Shown here in pieces: positions 1-7,815 of a stretch of 64,000 nt of DNA. A program made the position numbers and the translations under genes. The stretch's first letter is position 1. Every line of letters begins with the position of its first letter. The notes under the pieces were generated by a model. That model ran no database searches. It saw only the letters and a list, made by a program, of their open reading frames with translations, and was not told the DNA's origin. The DNA is from Flammeovirgaceae bacterium (GTDB lineage Bacteria; Bacteroidota; Bacteroidia; Cytophagales; Cyclobacteriaceae), in NCBI GenBank assembly GCA_015180985.1, contig CP054185.1, positions 248,001-312,000 on the forward strand, read 5' to 3'.

Positions 1-592
1 CCTGGTTGAAATCTGGTCGGGCATGCCGTTCGATGAATTTCTGCGAAAGCGCATTTTTGAGCCGCTGGGCATGAACGACACCTGGTTCTACCTGCCCGCT
101 GAAAAACACGCCCGCCTGGTGCCGTTGTACAGCGGCCGCGATGGAAAACTTCAAAAAGCAACAACCAACATGTACGATAAAGTCAACCCTGACTACCCGA
201 AACTGAAAGGGAGCTATTTTTCAGGAGGAGCCGGATTGTCATCAACCGTTGAAGACTATGCAAAATTTTTGCAGCTTTTTCTGAATTACGGTCAACTGAA
301 CGGAGTTCGGTTAATCAGCCGGAAAACCGTTGAGCTGATGCTGACCAACCAGGTTGCAGCCATCAACGCCTCACCGGTTGGTTTGGGTTTCGGTCTGGAA
401 ACAACTTCCAACGATCATTCTTCTGTTGTTTCGCTCGGAACATTTTCGTGGGCCGGAGCTTTTAATACCCATTACTGGGCTGACCCCAAGGAGAAACTGA
501 TCGGATTGATTTTCACCAATATTTATGAAACAGCACACTGGAGTATTGGCGAAAAGTTTAAAGTGCTTACCTATCAGGCCCTAGCTGATTAG
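1..592 (+). CDS. Serine hydrolase of the beta-lactamase (class C) family, C-terminal part
   Basis: The reading frame is open from base 2, so the gene starts upstream of the window and only the last 197 codons are present. The visible part matches the C-terminal half of the beta-lactamase/penicillin-binding-protein-like serine hydrolases: the FEPLGMNDTWF stretch, a GGAGLSSTVEDYAKF stretch and a closing region with W-x-G and W-x-DP in place of the usual KTG box. The catalytic SxxK would lie before the window. Substrate is not predictable; family members act as esterases, D-amino peptidases or beta-lactam hydrolases, usually in the periplasm. A transporter gene follows after 4 bases. Confidence 0.85.
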   Translation, partial: LVEIWSGMPFDEFLRKRIFEPLGMNDTWFYLPAEKHARLVPLYSGRDGKLQKATTNMYDKVNPDYPKLKGSYFSGGAGLSSTVEDYAKFLQLFLNYGQLNGVRLISRKTVELMLTNQVAAINASPVGLGFGLETTSNDHSSVVSLGTFSWAGAFNTHYWADPKEKLIGLIFTNIYETAHWSIGEKFKVLTYQALAD

Positions 593-596
593 TACA

Positions 597-1250
597 TTGA
601 CAACTGAAACAACCAACCAAAAAAATCAAAAACTCTATTCCATTGCCCTGGCATTGGCAGTTTTTACCATTATCTACAACCTGGCCGAAGGAATTATTGC
701 CACCTGGTTCGGCTATGAAGATGAAACGCTTACGCTCTTCGGCTTTGGGGTTGATAGTTTCATTGAAATGATTTCCGGCATCGGCATTATGCATATGGTG
801 CTGCGCATCCGGCACCATCCAACAGCTAACCGTGATTCATTTGAACGCACCGCGTTGCGCATAACCGGAACAGCCTTCTACCTGCTGGCTGTTGGCCTGG
901 TAGCAGGAGCGGCATGGGTAATTTACCTCGGCAAAAAACCGGAAACCACATTTTGGGGTGTTATTATTTCAATCATCAGTATTGCGGTTATGCTCGGCCT
1001 GATATACGGCAAACGGTACACCGGCCACCGGCTGAAGTCGGAAGCCATTTTAGCCGATGCAAACTGTACACTGGTTTGTGTTTATATGTCGATAATTCTA
1101 CTCTTATCGAGCGGCCTGTATGAACTCACCGGCCTGCCGTACATTGATGCAGCCGGTACCCTGGGACTGGCATGGTTTTCCTACAAAGAAGGAAAAGAGT
1201 GCTTTGAAAAAGCAGCCAGCAATAAGTACTGCGGTTGTGATCACCCGTAG
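597..1250 (+). CDS. CDF-like cation transporter, membrane protein
   Basis: Integral membrane protein of 217 residues with five to six hydrophobic segments. The GFGVDSFIEMISG stretch (about residues 49-61) and the later ADANCTLVC stretch resemble the two metal-site helices of a divergent cation diffusion facilitator subfamily, which exports divalent metals against protons. It lacks the usual cytoplasmic C-terminal domain and ends in a short tail with Cys-Gly-Cys-Asp-His. The start used is TTG at 597, four bases after the preceding stop, because the first internal ATG would remove the first membrane helix. Probably cotranscribed with the hydrolase. The metal is unknown. Confidence 0.7.
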   Translation: MTTETTNQKNQKLYSIALALAVFTIIYNLAEGIIATWFGYEDETLTLFGFGVDSFIEMISGIGIMHMVLRIRHHPTANRDSFERTALRITGTAFYLLAVGLVAGAAWVIYLGKKPETTFWGVIISIISIAVMLGLIYGKRYTGHRLKSEAILADANCTLVCVYMSIILLLSSGLYELTGLPYIDAAGTLGLAWFSYKEGKECFEKAASNKYCGCDHP

Positions 1251-1268
1251 CCTGTAAGATTGAACCCT

Positions 1269-2081
1269 TCAGATATCAGCTTTATTCAACTTCAGGTAGC
1301 TGAAATAGTTAAACAGAAACGTCCATACCAGGGCAATGGCTACAGCCGAAAGGCTTACATAATCCTGTATCTCCTGGAAGGCGTACCGTGCAAAGGGCAA
1401 TGGCACCAGGTTCATGATGGATTCGAGCGGAAAAAAACGGATGGCCTCCGGAAAATAGTTGTCCAGGTTTTCTTTTATGATGAGTTCAATCAGGTAAGAA
1501 TTCAGTAATAAAATAATGCTCAGACCTGATCGCTGCACAAAAACACCAAGCATAAGTGCAAACGAAAGAAAGGCAAAAACCTCGAGGAAGTAAGCCGGAA
1601 AAAATTCAATCCCCCGAAACATGTAGTCGATATTGTAGGATGGCGAGTAAATAAGGCCGGTAACCAGTGCCACCAGAAAAACGAGCATCATGCTGAGTGC
1701 AGCCAACACCAGATTCGTTAAAATCTTTGAAATCAAAAAATCCTTCCTGCTCAGTCCGTCAATAATGTTTTGCCGGATGGTGCGGTACGAATATTCATTG
1801 GTGATGGAGATGACCACCATGATAGCAATCATTATCTTCAGCAGCCCGCTGCTCCAGGCCAGGTTTTGCCAAACATCCGGAAAATGATACAACGGAATGC
1901 GGTTAATATTAATCGATTGCCCGAATCCTTCAACCGTGCGGGCAAGCCATTTTAAAAACTCCATACCGCTGGCCGTGGCCATGAGCAACGTGAAAAAGTA
2001 CAAGCCGCAGATAATCCAGAAGGTTCTGTAATTGAGCAGTTTTTTAAGATCTATCTTAAGCAGGTGCAGCATGTTGGTCAA
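1269..2081 (-). CDS. ABC-2 type transporter permease
   Basis: Membrane subunit of 270 residues with about six transmembrane helices. The N-terminal amphipathic stretch before the first helix, and the ITNEYSYRTIRQNIIDGLSR loop between helices, are typical of ABC-2 permeases of the GldF/NatB kind. It overlaps the upstream ATPase gene by four bases (ATGA), so the two subunits are translationally coupled and form one exporter. It is the last gene of the leftward unit headed by the ECF sigma factor. The substrate is unknown. Confidence 0.85.
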   Translation of the reverse strand: MTNMLHLLKIDLKKLLNYRTFWIICGLYFFTLLMATASGMEFLKWLARTVEGFGQSININRIPLYHFPDVWQNLAWSSGLLKIMIAIMVVISITNEYSYRTIRQNIIDGLSRKDFLISKILTNLVLAALSMMLVFLVALVTGLIYSPSYNIDYMFRGIEFFPAYFLEVFAFLSFALMLGVFVQRSGLSIILLLNSYLIELIIKENLDNYFPEAIRFFPLESIMNLVPLPFARYAFQEIQDYVSLSAVAIALVWTFLFNYFSYLKLNKADI

Positions 2082-2971
2082 TTTGATTCCGATAGAATTT
2101 CAAGAAACTGTTTCTCGAGGCTCTTTCGTTTAGTTACCAGGTGAGACGCAACAACACCTTTTTCAAACAGAAACCGGTTAAGGTCTTTGCCGGTAAACCC
2201 CTCCCGCAGCGAAACATGGTAACTGCCGTTTTCCCTATTGATGGATGACGTTCCGGAGAAGTCGAGCAGCAGTTCATTCAGGGTTTCAACGTCAGCATTC
2301 ACTTCAACCACTTCGGCACCGCTGCCAACCTCGCCAACCGGTCCGGTATAAATCATGTTTCCCTTTTTTAATACGGCAAAATGGGTGCACACTTTTTGCA
2401 CTTCATCCAGCAGGTGACTGGCCAGGATGATAGTTTTACCCTGCGCAGCGATTTTGCGGATGATGTCGCGGATTTCTGCGATACCCATCGGATCAAGGCC
2501 GTTAGTCGGTTCGTCCAGAATCAACACGGTTGGATCGTTAAGCAATGCAGACGCAATAGCCAGGCGCTGCTTCATACCCAAAGAGTAGGTTTTATACTTA
2601 TCGTCTTTCCGATCGGTAAGCTCAACCAGATCTAATACACGAGGAATATTTTCTGCAGCACATTCCTTGATCATCGCGTTTAGCTCCAGGTTCTTCTGTC
2701 CGCTCAGGTAAGGGTAGAAAATAGGATGCTCAAGTACCGCACCGATTCGCTTCCGGATTTGAGGTGTGGGCTCCTCGCCAAACCAGTAAAAACTTCCTGA
2801 AGTGGGGTTGGTTACGCCCATCAGCATACCCAGCGTAGTGGTTTTACCACTGCCGTTCGGGCCAAGCATGCCAAATACCTGTCCGGATTTTACTTCCAGA
2901 TTCAGGTTATTGACGGCCCTGATCCGGCCAAAGTGTTTGGACAGGTTTTGGATGGAAAGAACCGTTGCCAA
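2078..2971 (-). CDS. ABC transporter ATP-binding protein
   Basis: Nucleotide-binding subunit of 297 residues. Walker A is GPNGSGKTT, the signature is YSLGMKQRLAIAS and Walker B is VLILDEPTNGLD, followed by the H-loop in ILASHLLDEV. About 80 residues after the core domain form the C-terminal extension seen in exporters of the CcmA/NatA/BcrA type. It pairs with the downstream permease through a 4-base overlap and lies 13 bases after a DUF4252 gene. This supports an exporter controlled together with the sigma factor, perhaps for an envelope-active compound. Confidence 0.92.
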   Translation of the reverse strand: MATVLSIQNLSKHFGRIRAVNNLNLEVKSGQVFGMLGPNGSGKTTTLGMLMGVTNPTSGSFYWFGEEPTPQIRKRIGAVLEHPIFYPYLSGQKNLELNAMIKECAAENIPRVLDLVELTDRKDDKYKTYSLGMKQRLAIASALLNDPTVLILDEPTNGLDPMGIAEIRDIIRKIAAQGKTIILASHLLDEVQKVCTHFAVLKKGNMIYTGPVGEVGSGAEVVEVNADVETLNELLLDFSGTSSINRENGSYHVSLREGFTGKDLNRFLFEKGVVASHLVTKRKSLEKQFLEILSESN

Positions 2972-2984
2972 AGTTTAATGAAGA

Positions 2985-3524
2985 TTAGTGATTGTTTTCT
3001 TTGTCGTCATCCTTGCGCTTTGCATTACGTTCAGAGAAGTTTTTAATTTTAGTGCCGATATCGGCACTCTCGTCAATAGCCTTATACAGGGTGGTTACCT
3101 GGTCAAGCGCAATACGGCCTACAATATCCAACACGTACAAATTTGCCGAATCATTTACGAGCACAACCATTCCCTGCGTTTTGCCTGATTTTTCTTTTAG
3201 AAGAACATCCAGGTTCCTTCCCTGGTAGCGGGTGGTCATTACTGCTTCAAAGGTTTCGGCTGCATAGTCTTGCTTTAAGCGCTGATAATCGGTTGGTTTA
3301 AATGCATCTTTTTTGTCAATCATCAGGAACTTCATTTTCTCGATGTCCTTAATTAATTCATCAAATTCCTTATTCTCAGACTGATTGATCATGCGGAGCG
3401 TATTTTGATAAAAGAACAATGAAAATGAATCATTAAATTTTTTCTGCAGATTTTCGGTGGCCTTGCTCTGGGCGGTTGCACCAAATGAAACAATTAGGAG
3501 GCAGCAATAAATAAGTTTTTTCAT
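2985..3524 (-). CDS. DUF4252 domain-containing protein (second of two)
   Basis: Small exported protein of 179 residues with a clear signal peptide (MKKLIYCCLLIVSFGATAQS). The rest matches the layout of DUF4252, a Bacteroidota-specific family of unknown function usually found beside ECF sigma factors: a helical N-terminal third, then LVNDSANLYVLDIVGRIAL, which resembles the family's core strand and is also found in the neighbouring paralogue. The C-terminal 15 residues are highly charged. A perfect hairpin separates it from the upstream paralogue, so its expression may be set apart from that gene. Confidence 0.8.
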   Translation of the reverse strand: MKKLIYCCLLIVSFGATAQSKATENLQKKFNDSFSLFFYQNTLRMINQSENKEFDELIKDIEKMKFLMIDKKDAFKPTDYQRLKQDYAAETFEAVMTTRYQGRNLDVLLKEKSGKTQGMVVLVNDSANLYVLDIVGRIALDQVTTLYKAIDESADIGTKIKNFSERNAKRKDDDKENNH

Positions 3525-3542
3525 ACACTGGTTTTTAAAACG

Positions 3543-3578
3543 AACAAAGCAACTGCCGGGTTTTGCAGTTGCTTTGTT
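3543..3578 (-). terminator. Perfect 14-bp stem hairpin between the two DUF4252 genes
   Basis: A perfect inverted repeat of 14 bases (AACAAAGCAACTGC, 3543-3556, with its complement at 3565-3578) and an 8-base loop. In the leftward transcript it is followed by CG and then a short T-rich stretch. It may act as a partial terminator or as an mRNA-stabilising stem inside the operon. Confidence 0.6.
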
Positions 3579-3596
3579 ATTATAACTTCTGCTAAA

Positions 3597-4133
3597 TCAG
3601 CTCTTCTTCTTTTTTTCATCCACCTTCTCCAGTTTCTCCAGGCCTTCCACATTCATCTTACGGCCAATACGTGAGACTTGTTTCAGATCAATCTCGCCAA
3701 ACAAACTCATCAGCATAAAATCCTGCCCGTTGCCCGAAAGCATTACCAGCTCGCTGATTTTGCCGGGGCTTTTTTCAAGGATGTAAAACTTCATATCCTT
3801 GTCCTTATCGCGAACGGCCATCAATTCCTCATACTTGTTTGCAGTGATAATTCCAAAGGCTTCTTTGTACAGGTTGCGCGCATCGCTGGTATTGTCCTTG
3901 CCGATAATGCGAAGCCCTTTAAGTTTACTGATGGCGTCCAGCACTTCTTTATCTTCCGGGGTTTCTGCCTCCATGTCAGTAAACAAACTGAACATTTTGC
4001 CTGAAATGGTTACCTGCGTGGTAAATGAATCATCGGTAGCGTACTTATTAAAAAACTTTGCTATTGCCTCACCCTGCGCATATACGCCCGTGCCCAGGGC
4101 TACCAGCGTTACCACTATAATTACCTTCTTCAT
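3597..4133 (-). CDS. DUF4252 domain-containing protein (first of two)
   Basis: Exported protein of 178 residues with a short signal peptide ending in VYAQG. It shares the DUF4252 layout with the next gene, including the AEFxAVMTTR-like/NKYEELMAVR region and the LVMLSGNGQDFMLMSLFGEI strand. It ends in a run of lysines. It lies 20 bases after the anti-sigma-like gene. In Bacteroidota such proteins are repeatedly linked with ECF sigma/anti-sigma pairs, but no biochemical role is established. Confidence 0.8.
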   Translation of the reverse strand: MKKVIIVVTLVALGTGVYAQGEAIAKFFNKYATDDSFTTQVTISGKMFSLFTDMEAETPEDKEVLDAISKLKGLRIIGKDNTSDARNLYKEAFGIITANKYEELMAVRDKDKDMKFYILEKSPGKISELVMLSGNGQDFMLMSLFGEIDLKQVSRIGRKMNVEGLEKLEKVDEKKKKS

Positions 4134-4153
4134 AGTTTTAATTTTTGTTTTAG

Positions 4154-4687
4154 TTATAATTCTGCTTCTTTCTTTAATTGATTCTGAATTTTTTCCTGTG
4201 CTTCATTGAAAACGTTGATCTTTTTTGCCTGTTGCTCGGCCCTTACAAATCCACGCGAAATCATTTCAAGGGCTTTCTTTGTCTCTTCAAATGCCTTTTG
4301 CGGATCATCGTACGTATCAACCAAATCGGCATTTGCCGCAACGCCATCTGCCCGCTGCAATTCCTGGCGTACCAGAAAGACGGCCACCACCAATACGGCC
4401 ACACCAGCGGCAATGCGGATCGAGTAGGTAAATAGCGTTTTGATTCCCGGTGTACCGCTTTTTCTGGTTTGCGTCATTCTGCCGATCACCAACTGGTCAA
4501 AATCATCATTCAGTGAATTAGTCTTTTGTTCATCAAAGTAACGGAAGAGACTGGCGGCAGGCGCCAGGTCTTCCGGAACATCGGTTTGCCTGAAGTACTC
4601 GCGGAGTTCTTTTTCTTCATCAAGCGAGGTCTGGCAGTCCCAATATTTTTTTAGCAGCTCATCTGCACGCTTAGAGTCCATACGCAT
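4154..4687 (-). CDS. Membrane-anchored anti-sigma-like protein
   Basis: A 177-residue protein with a cytoplasmic N-terminus (SLDEEKELREYF, a pattern common at the start of Bacteroidota anti-sigma-like proteins), one transmembrane segment at about residues 86-106 and an extracytoplasmic helical tail predicted to be coiled coil. It overlaps the sigma gene by 17 bases, which supports a coupled sigma/anti-sigma pair. No zinc-type ZAS motif is seen, so the call rests on topology and context. A second start codon lies two codons in. Confidence 0.65.
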   Translation of the reverse strand: MRMDSKRADELLKKYWDCQTSLDEEKELREYFRQTDVPEDLAPAASLFRYFDEQKTNSLNDDFDQLVIGRMTQTRKSGTPGIKTLFTYSIRIAAGVAVLVVAVFLVRQELQRADGVAANADLVDTYDDPQKAFEETKKALEMISRGFVRAEQQAKKINVFNEAQEKIQNQLKKEAEL

Positions 4688-5183
4688 TGATTTTCATCAG
4701 TTTTTCCCGAACAGCATTTCGCGCCCTGAACAGGTTTACTTTCACCTGGTTCATATCGAGCTCTAAAATATCGCAAATCTCGTTGTACGTGTAGCCTTCC
4801 ACATCCCGTAGGTGAATAATCTGTCGTTGTTTTTCCGGCAAGCCTGCAATCAATTGATTTACATTCAGCATACTTTCATGAAGCTCTGCCCTTACATCCG
4901 GGGTAACATCCGGGTGTTGCATGGTAACACGTTCGTATGTGGAATGTATTTTCATTCGTTTTTGTACCCTTAGCTTATCCAGCGAAAGGTTTTTGGTTAT
5001 TTGCATGCACCAGGCCTCCATATTCTCTATGTCGGCCAGTTGATCGCGTCCCTTCCATACCCGGATAAATACCTCCTGAATTACATCTTTAGCCTCGTCT
5101 TCATTACCCAGCATGCGCAGGGCAAACCGAAAAAGCTTGTTTTTAACAGGAAGAACTCGGTTTTGAAAAGCGTGCAAATCCAT
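4671..5183 (-). CDS. RNA polymerase sigma factor, ECF subfamily
   Basis: Sigma-70 family protein of 170 residues with only regions 2 and 4. Region 2 is seen in DEAKDVIQEVFIRVWKGR and in the -10-binding stretch ending NLSLDKLR; region 4 is the helix-turn-helix in GYTYNEICDILELDMNQVKV. It is the first gene of a leftward unit with an anti-sigma-like protein, two DUF4252 proteins and an ABC exporter. A candidate ECF-type promoter lies 20 bases before its start, which would make it autoregulated. Confidence 0.93.
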   Translation of the reverse strand: MDLHAFQNRVLPVKNKLFRFALRMLGNEDEAKDVIQEVFIRVWKGRDQLADIENMEAWCMQITKNLSLDKLRVQKRMKIHSTYERVTMQHPDVTPDVRAELHESMLNVNQLIAGLPEKQRQIIHLRDVEGYTYNEICDILELDMNQVKVNLFRARNAVREKLMKINAYGL

Positions 5184-5202
5184 TCTTTCAAATCCATTAA
5201 CC

Positions 5203-5229
5203 AGACGCCTGGCGGGTTTATTTGTTACA
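5203..5229 (-). promoter_or_regulatory. Candidate ECF-type autoregulatory promoter
   Basis: Reading leftward, TGTAAC (5229-5224) is followed by exactly 16 bases and then CGTCT (5207-5203). This matches the general ECF pattern AAC-N16-CGTC. The sigma factor start codon begins 20 bases downstream. The match is short, so it is a hypothesis supported mainly by position. Confidence 0.45.
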
Positions 5230-5293
5230 GCTTACTTCAAAAGTTTTTTTATACGGATATTAACGTGGACATCCATCATGTATCGGTAAAACC

Positions 5294-5686
5294 ATGGAAA
5301 AACAGGATAAAATCATTGTACTCAAAACGTTTGGCGGTGCCATTGAGGCAAACATTGCCAAAACCAAGCTCGATGCCTACGGTATTCCCTGTTTTTTGAG
5401 CGAAGAAAACCTGGCCAACCTGTATCCCATTCAAAACCCACGGTTTAGTGTGCGGCTTCATATTTTTGAGAAAGATAAAACGCGGGCAACAGAAGTACTC
5501 AGCGAAGTTGTTCAGCAGCCGGATGAGGAGCCGATCCGATGTCCGCGTTGTAAATCAGCAAACATTGAAACCGGATACAGCCGAAAACCGGCTTCCATTA
5601 TTCTTTCCCTGTTCTTCTCGCTATTCTTTGTATTGTTTCCGCCAAAAACAGTTTCGCGATGTAAAGATTGTGATCAGGAGTTTTAA
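5294..5686 (+). CDS. DUF2007 domain protein with a C-terminal zinc ribbon
   Basis: Protein of 130 residues. Residues 1-75 match DUF2007, an alpha-beta domain named a putative signal-transducing domain. The C-terminal part has CPRCKSANIE, then a strongly hydrophobic stretch (about residues 98-115), then CKDCDQEF. The two CxxC pairs look like a zinc ribbon split by a membrane-associating hairpin. It is divergent from the ECF sigma gene. Function is unknown. Confidence 0.75.
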   Translation: MEKQDKIIVLKTFGGAIEANIAKTKLDAYGIPCFLSEENLANLYPIQNPRFSVRLHIFEKDKTRATEVLSEVVQQPDEEPIRCPRCKSANIETGYSRKPASIILSLFFSLFFVLFPPKTVSRCKDCDQEF

Positions 5687-5702
5687 GCAGGGCTAACCCG
5701 GA

Positions 5703-5727
5703 TTTAAAACAAATGAATTGTTTTAAA
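5703..5727 (+). terminator. AT-rich hairpin after the DUF2007 gene
   Basis: TTTAAAACAA (5703-5712), a 5-base loop, and the exact complement TTGTTTTAAA (5718-5727). It sits between two rightward genes, and could be a weak terminator or a regulatory dyad for the thioesterase gene. Confidence 0.4.
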
Positions 5728-5759
5728 TTGCCACACTCAGTTATTCTGGAAATAAAAAG

Positions 5760-6218
5760 ATGCCCCGAATTCACCTTGTTTTACCTGAAACGTTCAACTT
5801 TATATGCGAACTCCCGGTAAGGGTTTCCGATCTGAACTATGGCGGGCATGTGGGTAATGACTCCTTCCTTACTATCATGCAAGAGGCCCGTGTGTTGTAT
5901 TACCGGCAACTGGGATTTCAAAGCGAGCTCAGCCTGGAGGGAACCATCGGCCAGATCATTACTGATGCGGCTGTGGTTTATAAGTCAGAGTCCTTCCTGG
6001 GTGATGTGCTCACCATCGAAATTGCTGCGACTGATTTTACTAAATACGGGTTTGACCTTATGTATCGCCTTCGGAATAAAGCCACCGGAAAAGATGTGGC
6101 ATACGGAAAAACCGGTGTTGTTTGTTTTGATTATGCTGTTCGAAAAGTAACGCCCGTACCTGAACCAGTTAAAAGAAAACTTCAATTAAATTCTGAACAT
6201 ACTGAAAAAAGAGAATAA
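5760..6218 (+). CDS. Acyl-CoA thioesterase, 4HBT hotdog fold
   Basis: A 152-residue hotdog-fold protein. The VRVSDLNYGGHVGNDSFL stretch is the 4-hydroxybenzoyl-CoA thioesterase signature, with Asn/Tyr-Gly-Gly-His-Val-Gly-Asn in place of the usual D-Y-N-H-V-N-N. The following helix contains the EARVLYYRQLG segment. Family members hydrolyse acyl-CoA or aryl-CoA thioesters in the cytoplasm. The missing classic catalytic Asp is common in this branch, which uses other acidic residues. The acyl group is not predictable. Confidence 0.82.
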   Translation: MPRIHLVLPETFNFICELPVRVSDLNYGGHVGNDSFLTIMQEARVLYYRQLGFQSELSLEGTIGQIITDAAVVYKSESFLGDVLTIEIAATDFTKYGFDLMYRLRNKATGKDVAYGKTGVVCFDYAVRKVTPVPEPVKRKLQLNSEHTEKRE

Positions 6219-6327
6219 ACCTTTTGGTATGATTCCAGATTATCGAAAAAAAGAATGTAAGAGGTTACAAAATTCTCTATGAAACTCTGCTGCTCCGCCA
6301 GTTTACCGGCAGGCTGGAGCCAATCGC

Positions 6328-7755
6328 TTAGTTCTTCACAAGGCTCACCACATTCTCCACATGCATCGTGTGAGGAAACATATCTACCGGCTGAACAGCA
6401 ACAATGGAGTATTTATCAGCCATAATTTTTAAATCGCGGGCCTGTGTGGCCGGGTTGCAGCTTACATACACAATTCGCTTAGGCTCAGCCTTTAACAACA
6501 TCTTGCAAACATCTTCGTGCATTCCTGCCCGGGGCGGATCGGTAATAACGACATCAGGCTTGCCGTGTATGTTCAGGAAATCTTCATTCAACAGGTTCTT
6601 AATGTCTCCGGAAAAAAAATCGGTGTTGGCTATGCTGTTTAACTTTGAATTGATTTTTGCATCGTCAATGGCAGCGGCCACATACTCCAGTCCGATAACT
6701 TTTTTTGCCTCCCCGGCTACATAGTTGGCAATGGTTCCGGTGCCGGTGTACAAATCATAAACAAGTTCGTTTCCCGTAAGGGCAGCCAGTTGCCAGGCAA
6801 CATAATACAATTTCTCGGCCTGTTCAGAATTAGTTTGATAAAACGATTTTGGCCCGATACGAAATTGAAGTACCCCGCTGCCCTCCGGCCTCTTCATGGT
6901 CTCGGTAATATACGGATTACCCTTCCAGGTGTTAACCGTGAGTTCGTGAAAAGTATCGTTACGTTTGGTATTGATGACATATAACAGAGAAGTGGTTTGC
7001 GGAAAGCGATTGCTAACCTCGTTCATTAAAACAGATAGCCATTCCGGTTTATCGTAAGCAACTTGTACAATCACCATCACTTCACCGGTGGTAGCTGTGC
7101 GAATGGTAACGGTACGCAGGTAGCCGGTCTGCTTTCGCAAATCGAAGAAAGGAATTCCATTACCAATTGCTGCTTCCTTTATGGTTTTGCGAATTTCATT
7201 ACTCGGTTCGGGCTGCAGGTAACAATGCTCCACATCAAACACGCGGTCAAAGCTTTTGGCCACATGGAAGCCTAATCCATCACGCCCTAATTCCCCCTCT
7301 CCGCTGGGGCGGGGGTTGGGGGGTGAGGTCAGCCACCGGTAATTCGTGGCACTGAAGTCCAGCCGGTTGCGGTAATACGTAGTTTTCGATGATGGAATAA
7401 TGGGTTGAACTGTTGGAAAAGTCAGTCCGCCAATCCGCTCCAGGCTATCAACCACCTGTTGTTGCTTATACTGAAGCTGCGTTTCATAGTTCAAATGCTG
7501 CCACCGGCATCCTCCGCAAAAACCAAAGTGCGAACACACCGGCTCAACGCGGTTTGCGGAGGGAGTAATTACCCTGCTCAGCGTAGCTTCCAGAAAGTTG
7601 TTTTTGATTTTTGTGATGCGGGCTTCAACAACATCACCGGGTGCGGCACCTTCAATAAACACCACTTTCCCATCCAGGCGGGCTACGCATTTCCCTTCGG
7701 CTGCCATGCTTTCTACCCGTAATCCTTCCAGAATATCTCCTTTTTTCATCACCAT
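6328..7755 (-). CDS. rlmD: 23S rRNA (uracil-5-)-methyltransferase, RlmD/TrmA family
   Basis: S-adenosylmethionine-dependent RNA m5U methyltransferase. An N-terminal TRAM domain (GDILEGLRVESMAAEGK) is followed by the iron-sulfur cysteine set in CSHFGFCGGCRWQHL, a Rossmann core (VYDLYTGTGTIANYVA) and the catalytic YVSCNPATQARDL near the C-terminus. The frame is open further upstream, but the ATG at 7755 (or 7749) places the TRAM domain correctly and leaves room for the divergent gene. A proline/glycine-rich insert of about 18 residues coincides with a repeat-like DNA segment at 7281-7330. Target base specificity is inferred from the family only. Confidence 0.9.
   Translation of the reverse strand: MVMKKGDILEGLRVESMAAEGKCVARLDGKVVFIEGAAPGDVVEARITKIKNNFLEATLSRVITPSANRVEPVCSHFGFCGGCRWQHLNYETQLQYKQQQVVDSLERIGGLTFPTVQPIIPSSKTTYYRNRLDFSATNYRWLTSPPNPRPSGEGELGRDGLGFHVAKSFDRVFDVEHCYLQPEPSNEIRKTIKEAAIGNGIPFFDLRKQTGYLRTVTIRTATTGEVMVIVQVAYDKPEWLSVLMNEVSNRFPQTTSLLYVINTKRNDTFHELTVNTWKGNPYITETMKRPEGSGVLQFRIGPKSFYQTNSEQAEKLYYVAWQLAALTGNELVYDLYTGTGTIANYVAGEAKKVIGLEYVAAAIDDAKINSKLNSIANTDFFSGDIKNLLNEDFLNIHGKPDVVITDPPRAGMHEDVCKMLLKAEPKRIVYVSCNPATQARDLKIMADKYSIVAVQPVDMFPHTMHVENVVSLVKN
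7281..7330. repeat. Repeat-like G/C-tract segment inside rlmD
   Basis: The top strand has TTCCCCCTCTCCGCTGG followed by G tracts and GGGGTGAGGTCAGCC. Several blocks (TTCCCCCTCTC, GCTGG, GGGGTGAG, TCAGCC) also occur in the structured intergenic element at 47558-47630. Here the segment stays in frame and encodes the proline/glycine-rich loop of RlmD. Confidence 0.5.
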
Positions 7756-7797
7756 GAAATGCAAATATGCGTGTTTTTCCGGCTGCACAGGTTTTCT

Positions 7798-7805
7798 TAT
7801 CTTTC
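7798..7805 (+). promoter_or_regulatory. Candidate -7 element (TATCTTTC)
   Basis: One base from the Bacteroidota consensus TAnnTTTG, 10 bases before the ATG at 7816. No clear TTTG -33 element is seen. Confidence 0.4.
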
Positions 7806-7815
7806 CCATCCGGGT

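Noticed and set aside
4154-4687. FecR-type anti-sigma with TonB-dependent receptor partner
   Set aside because: No FecR domain motifs in the extracytoplasmic part and no SusC/SusD or TonB-dependent receptor gene is adjacent.
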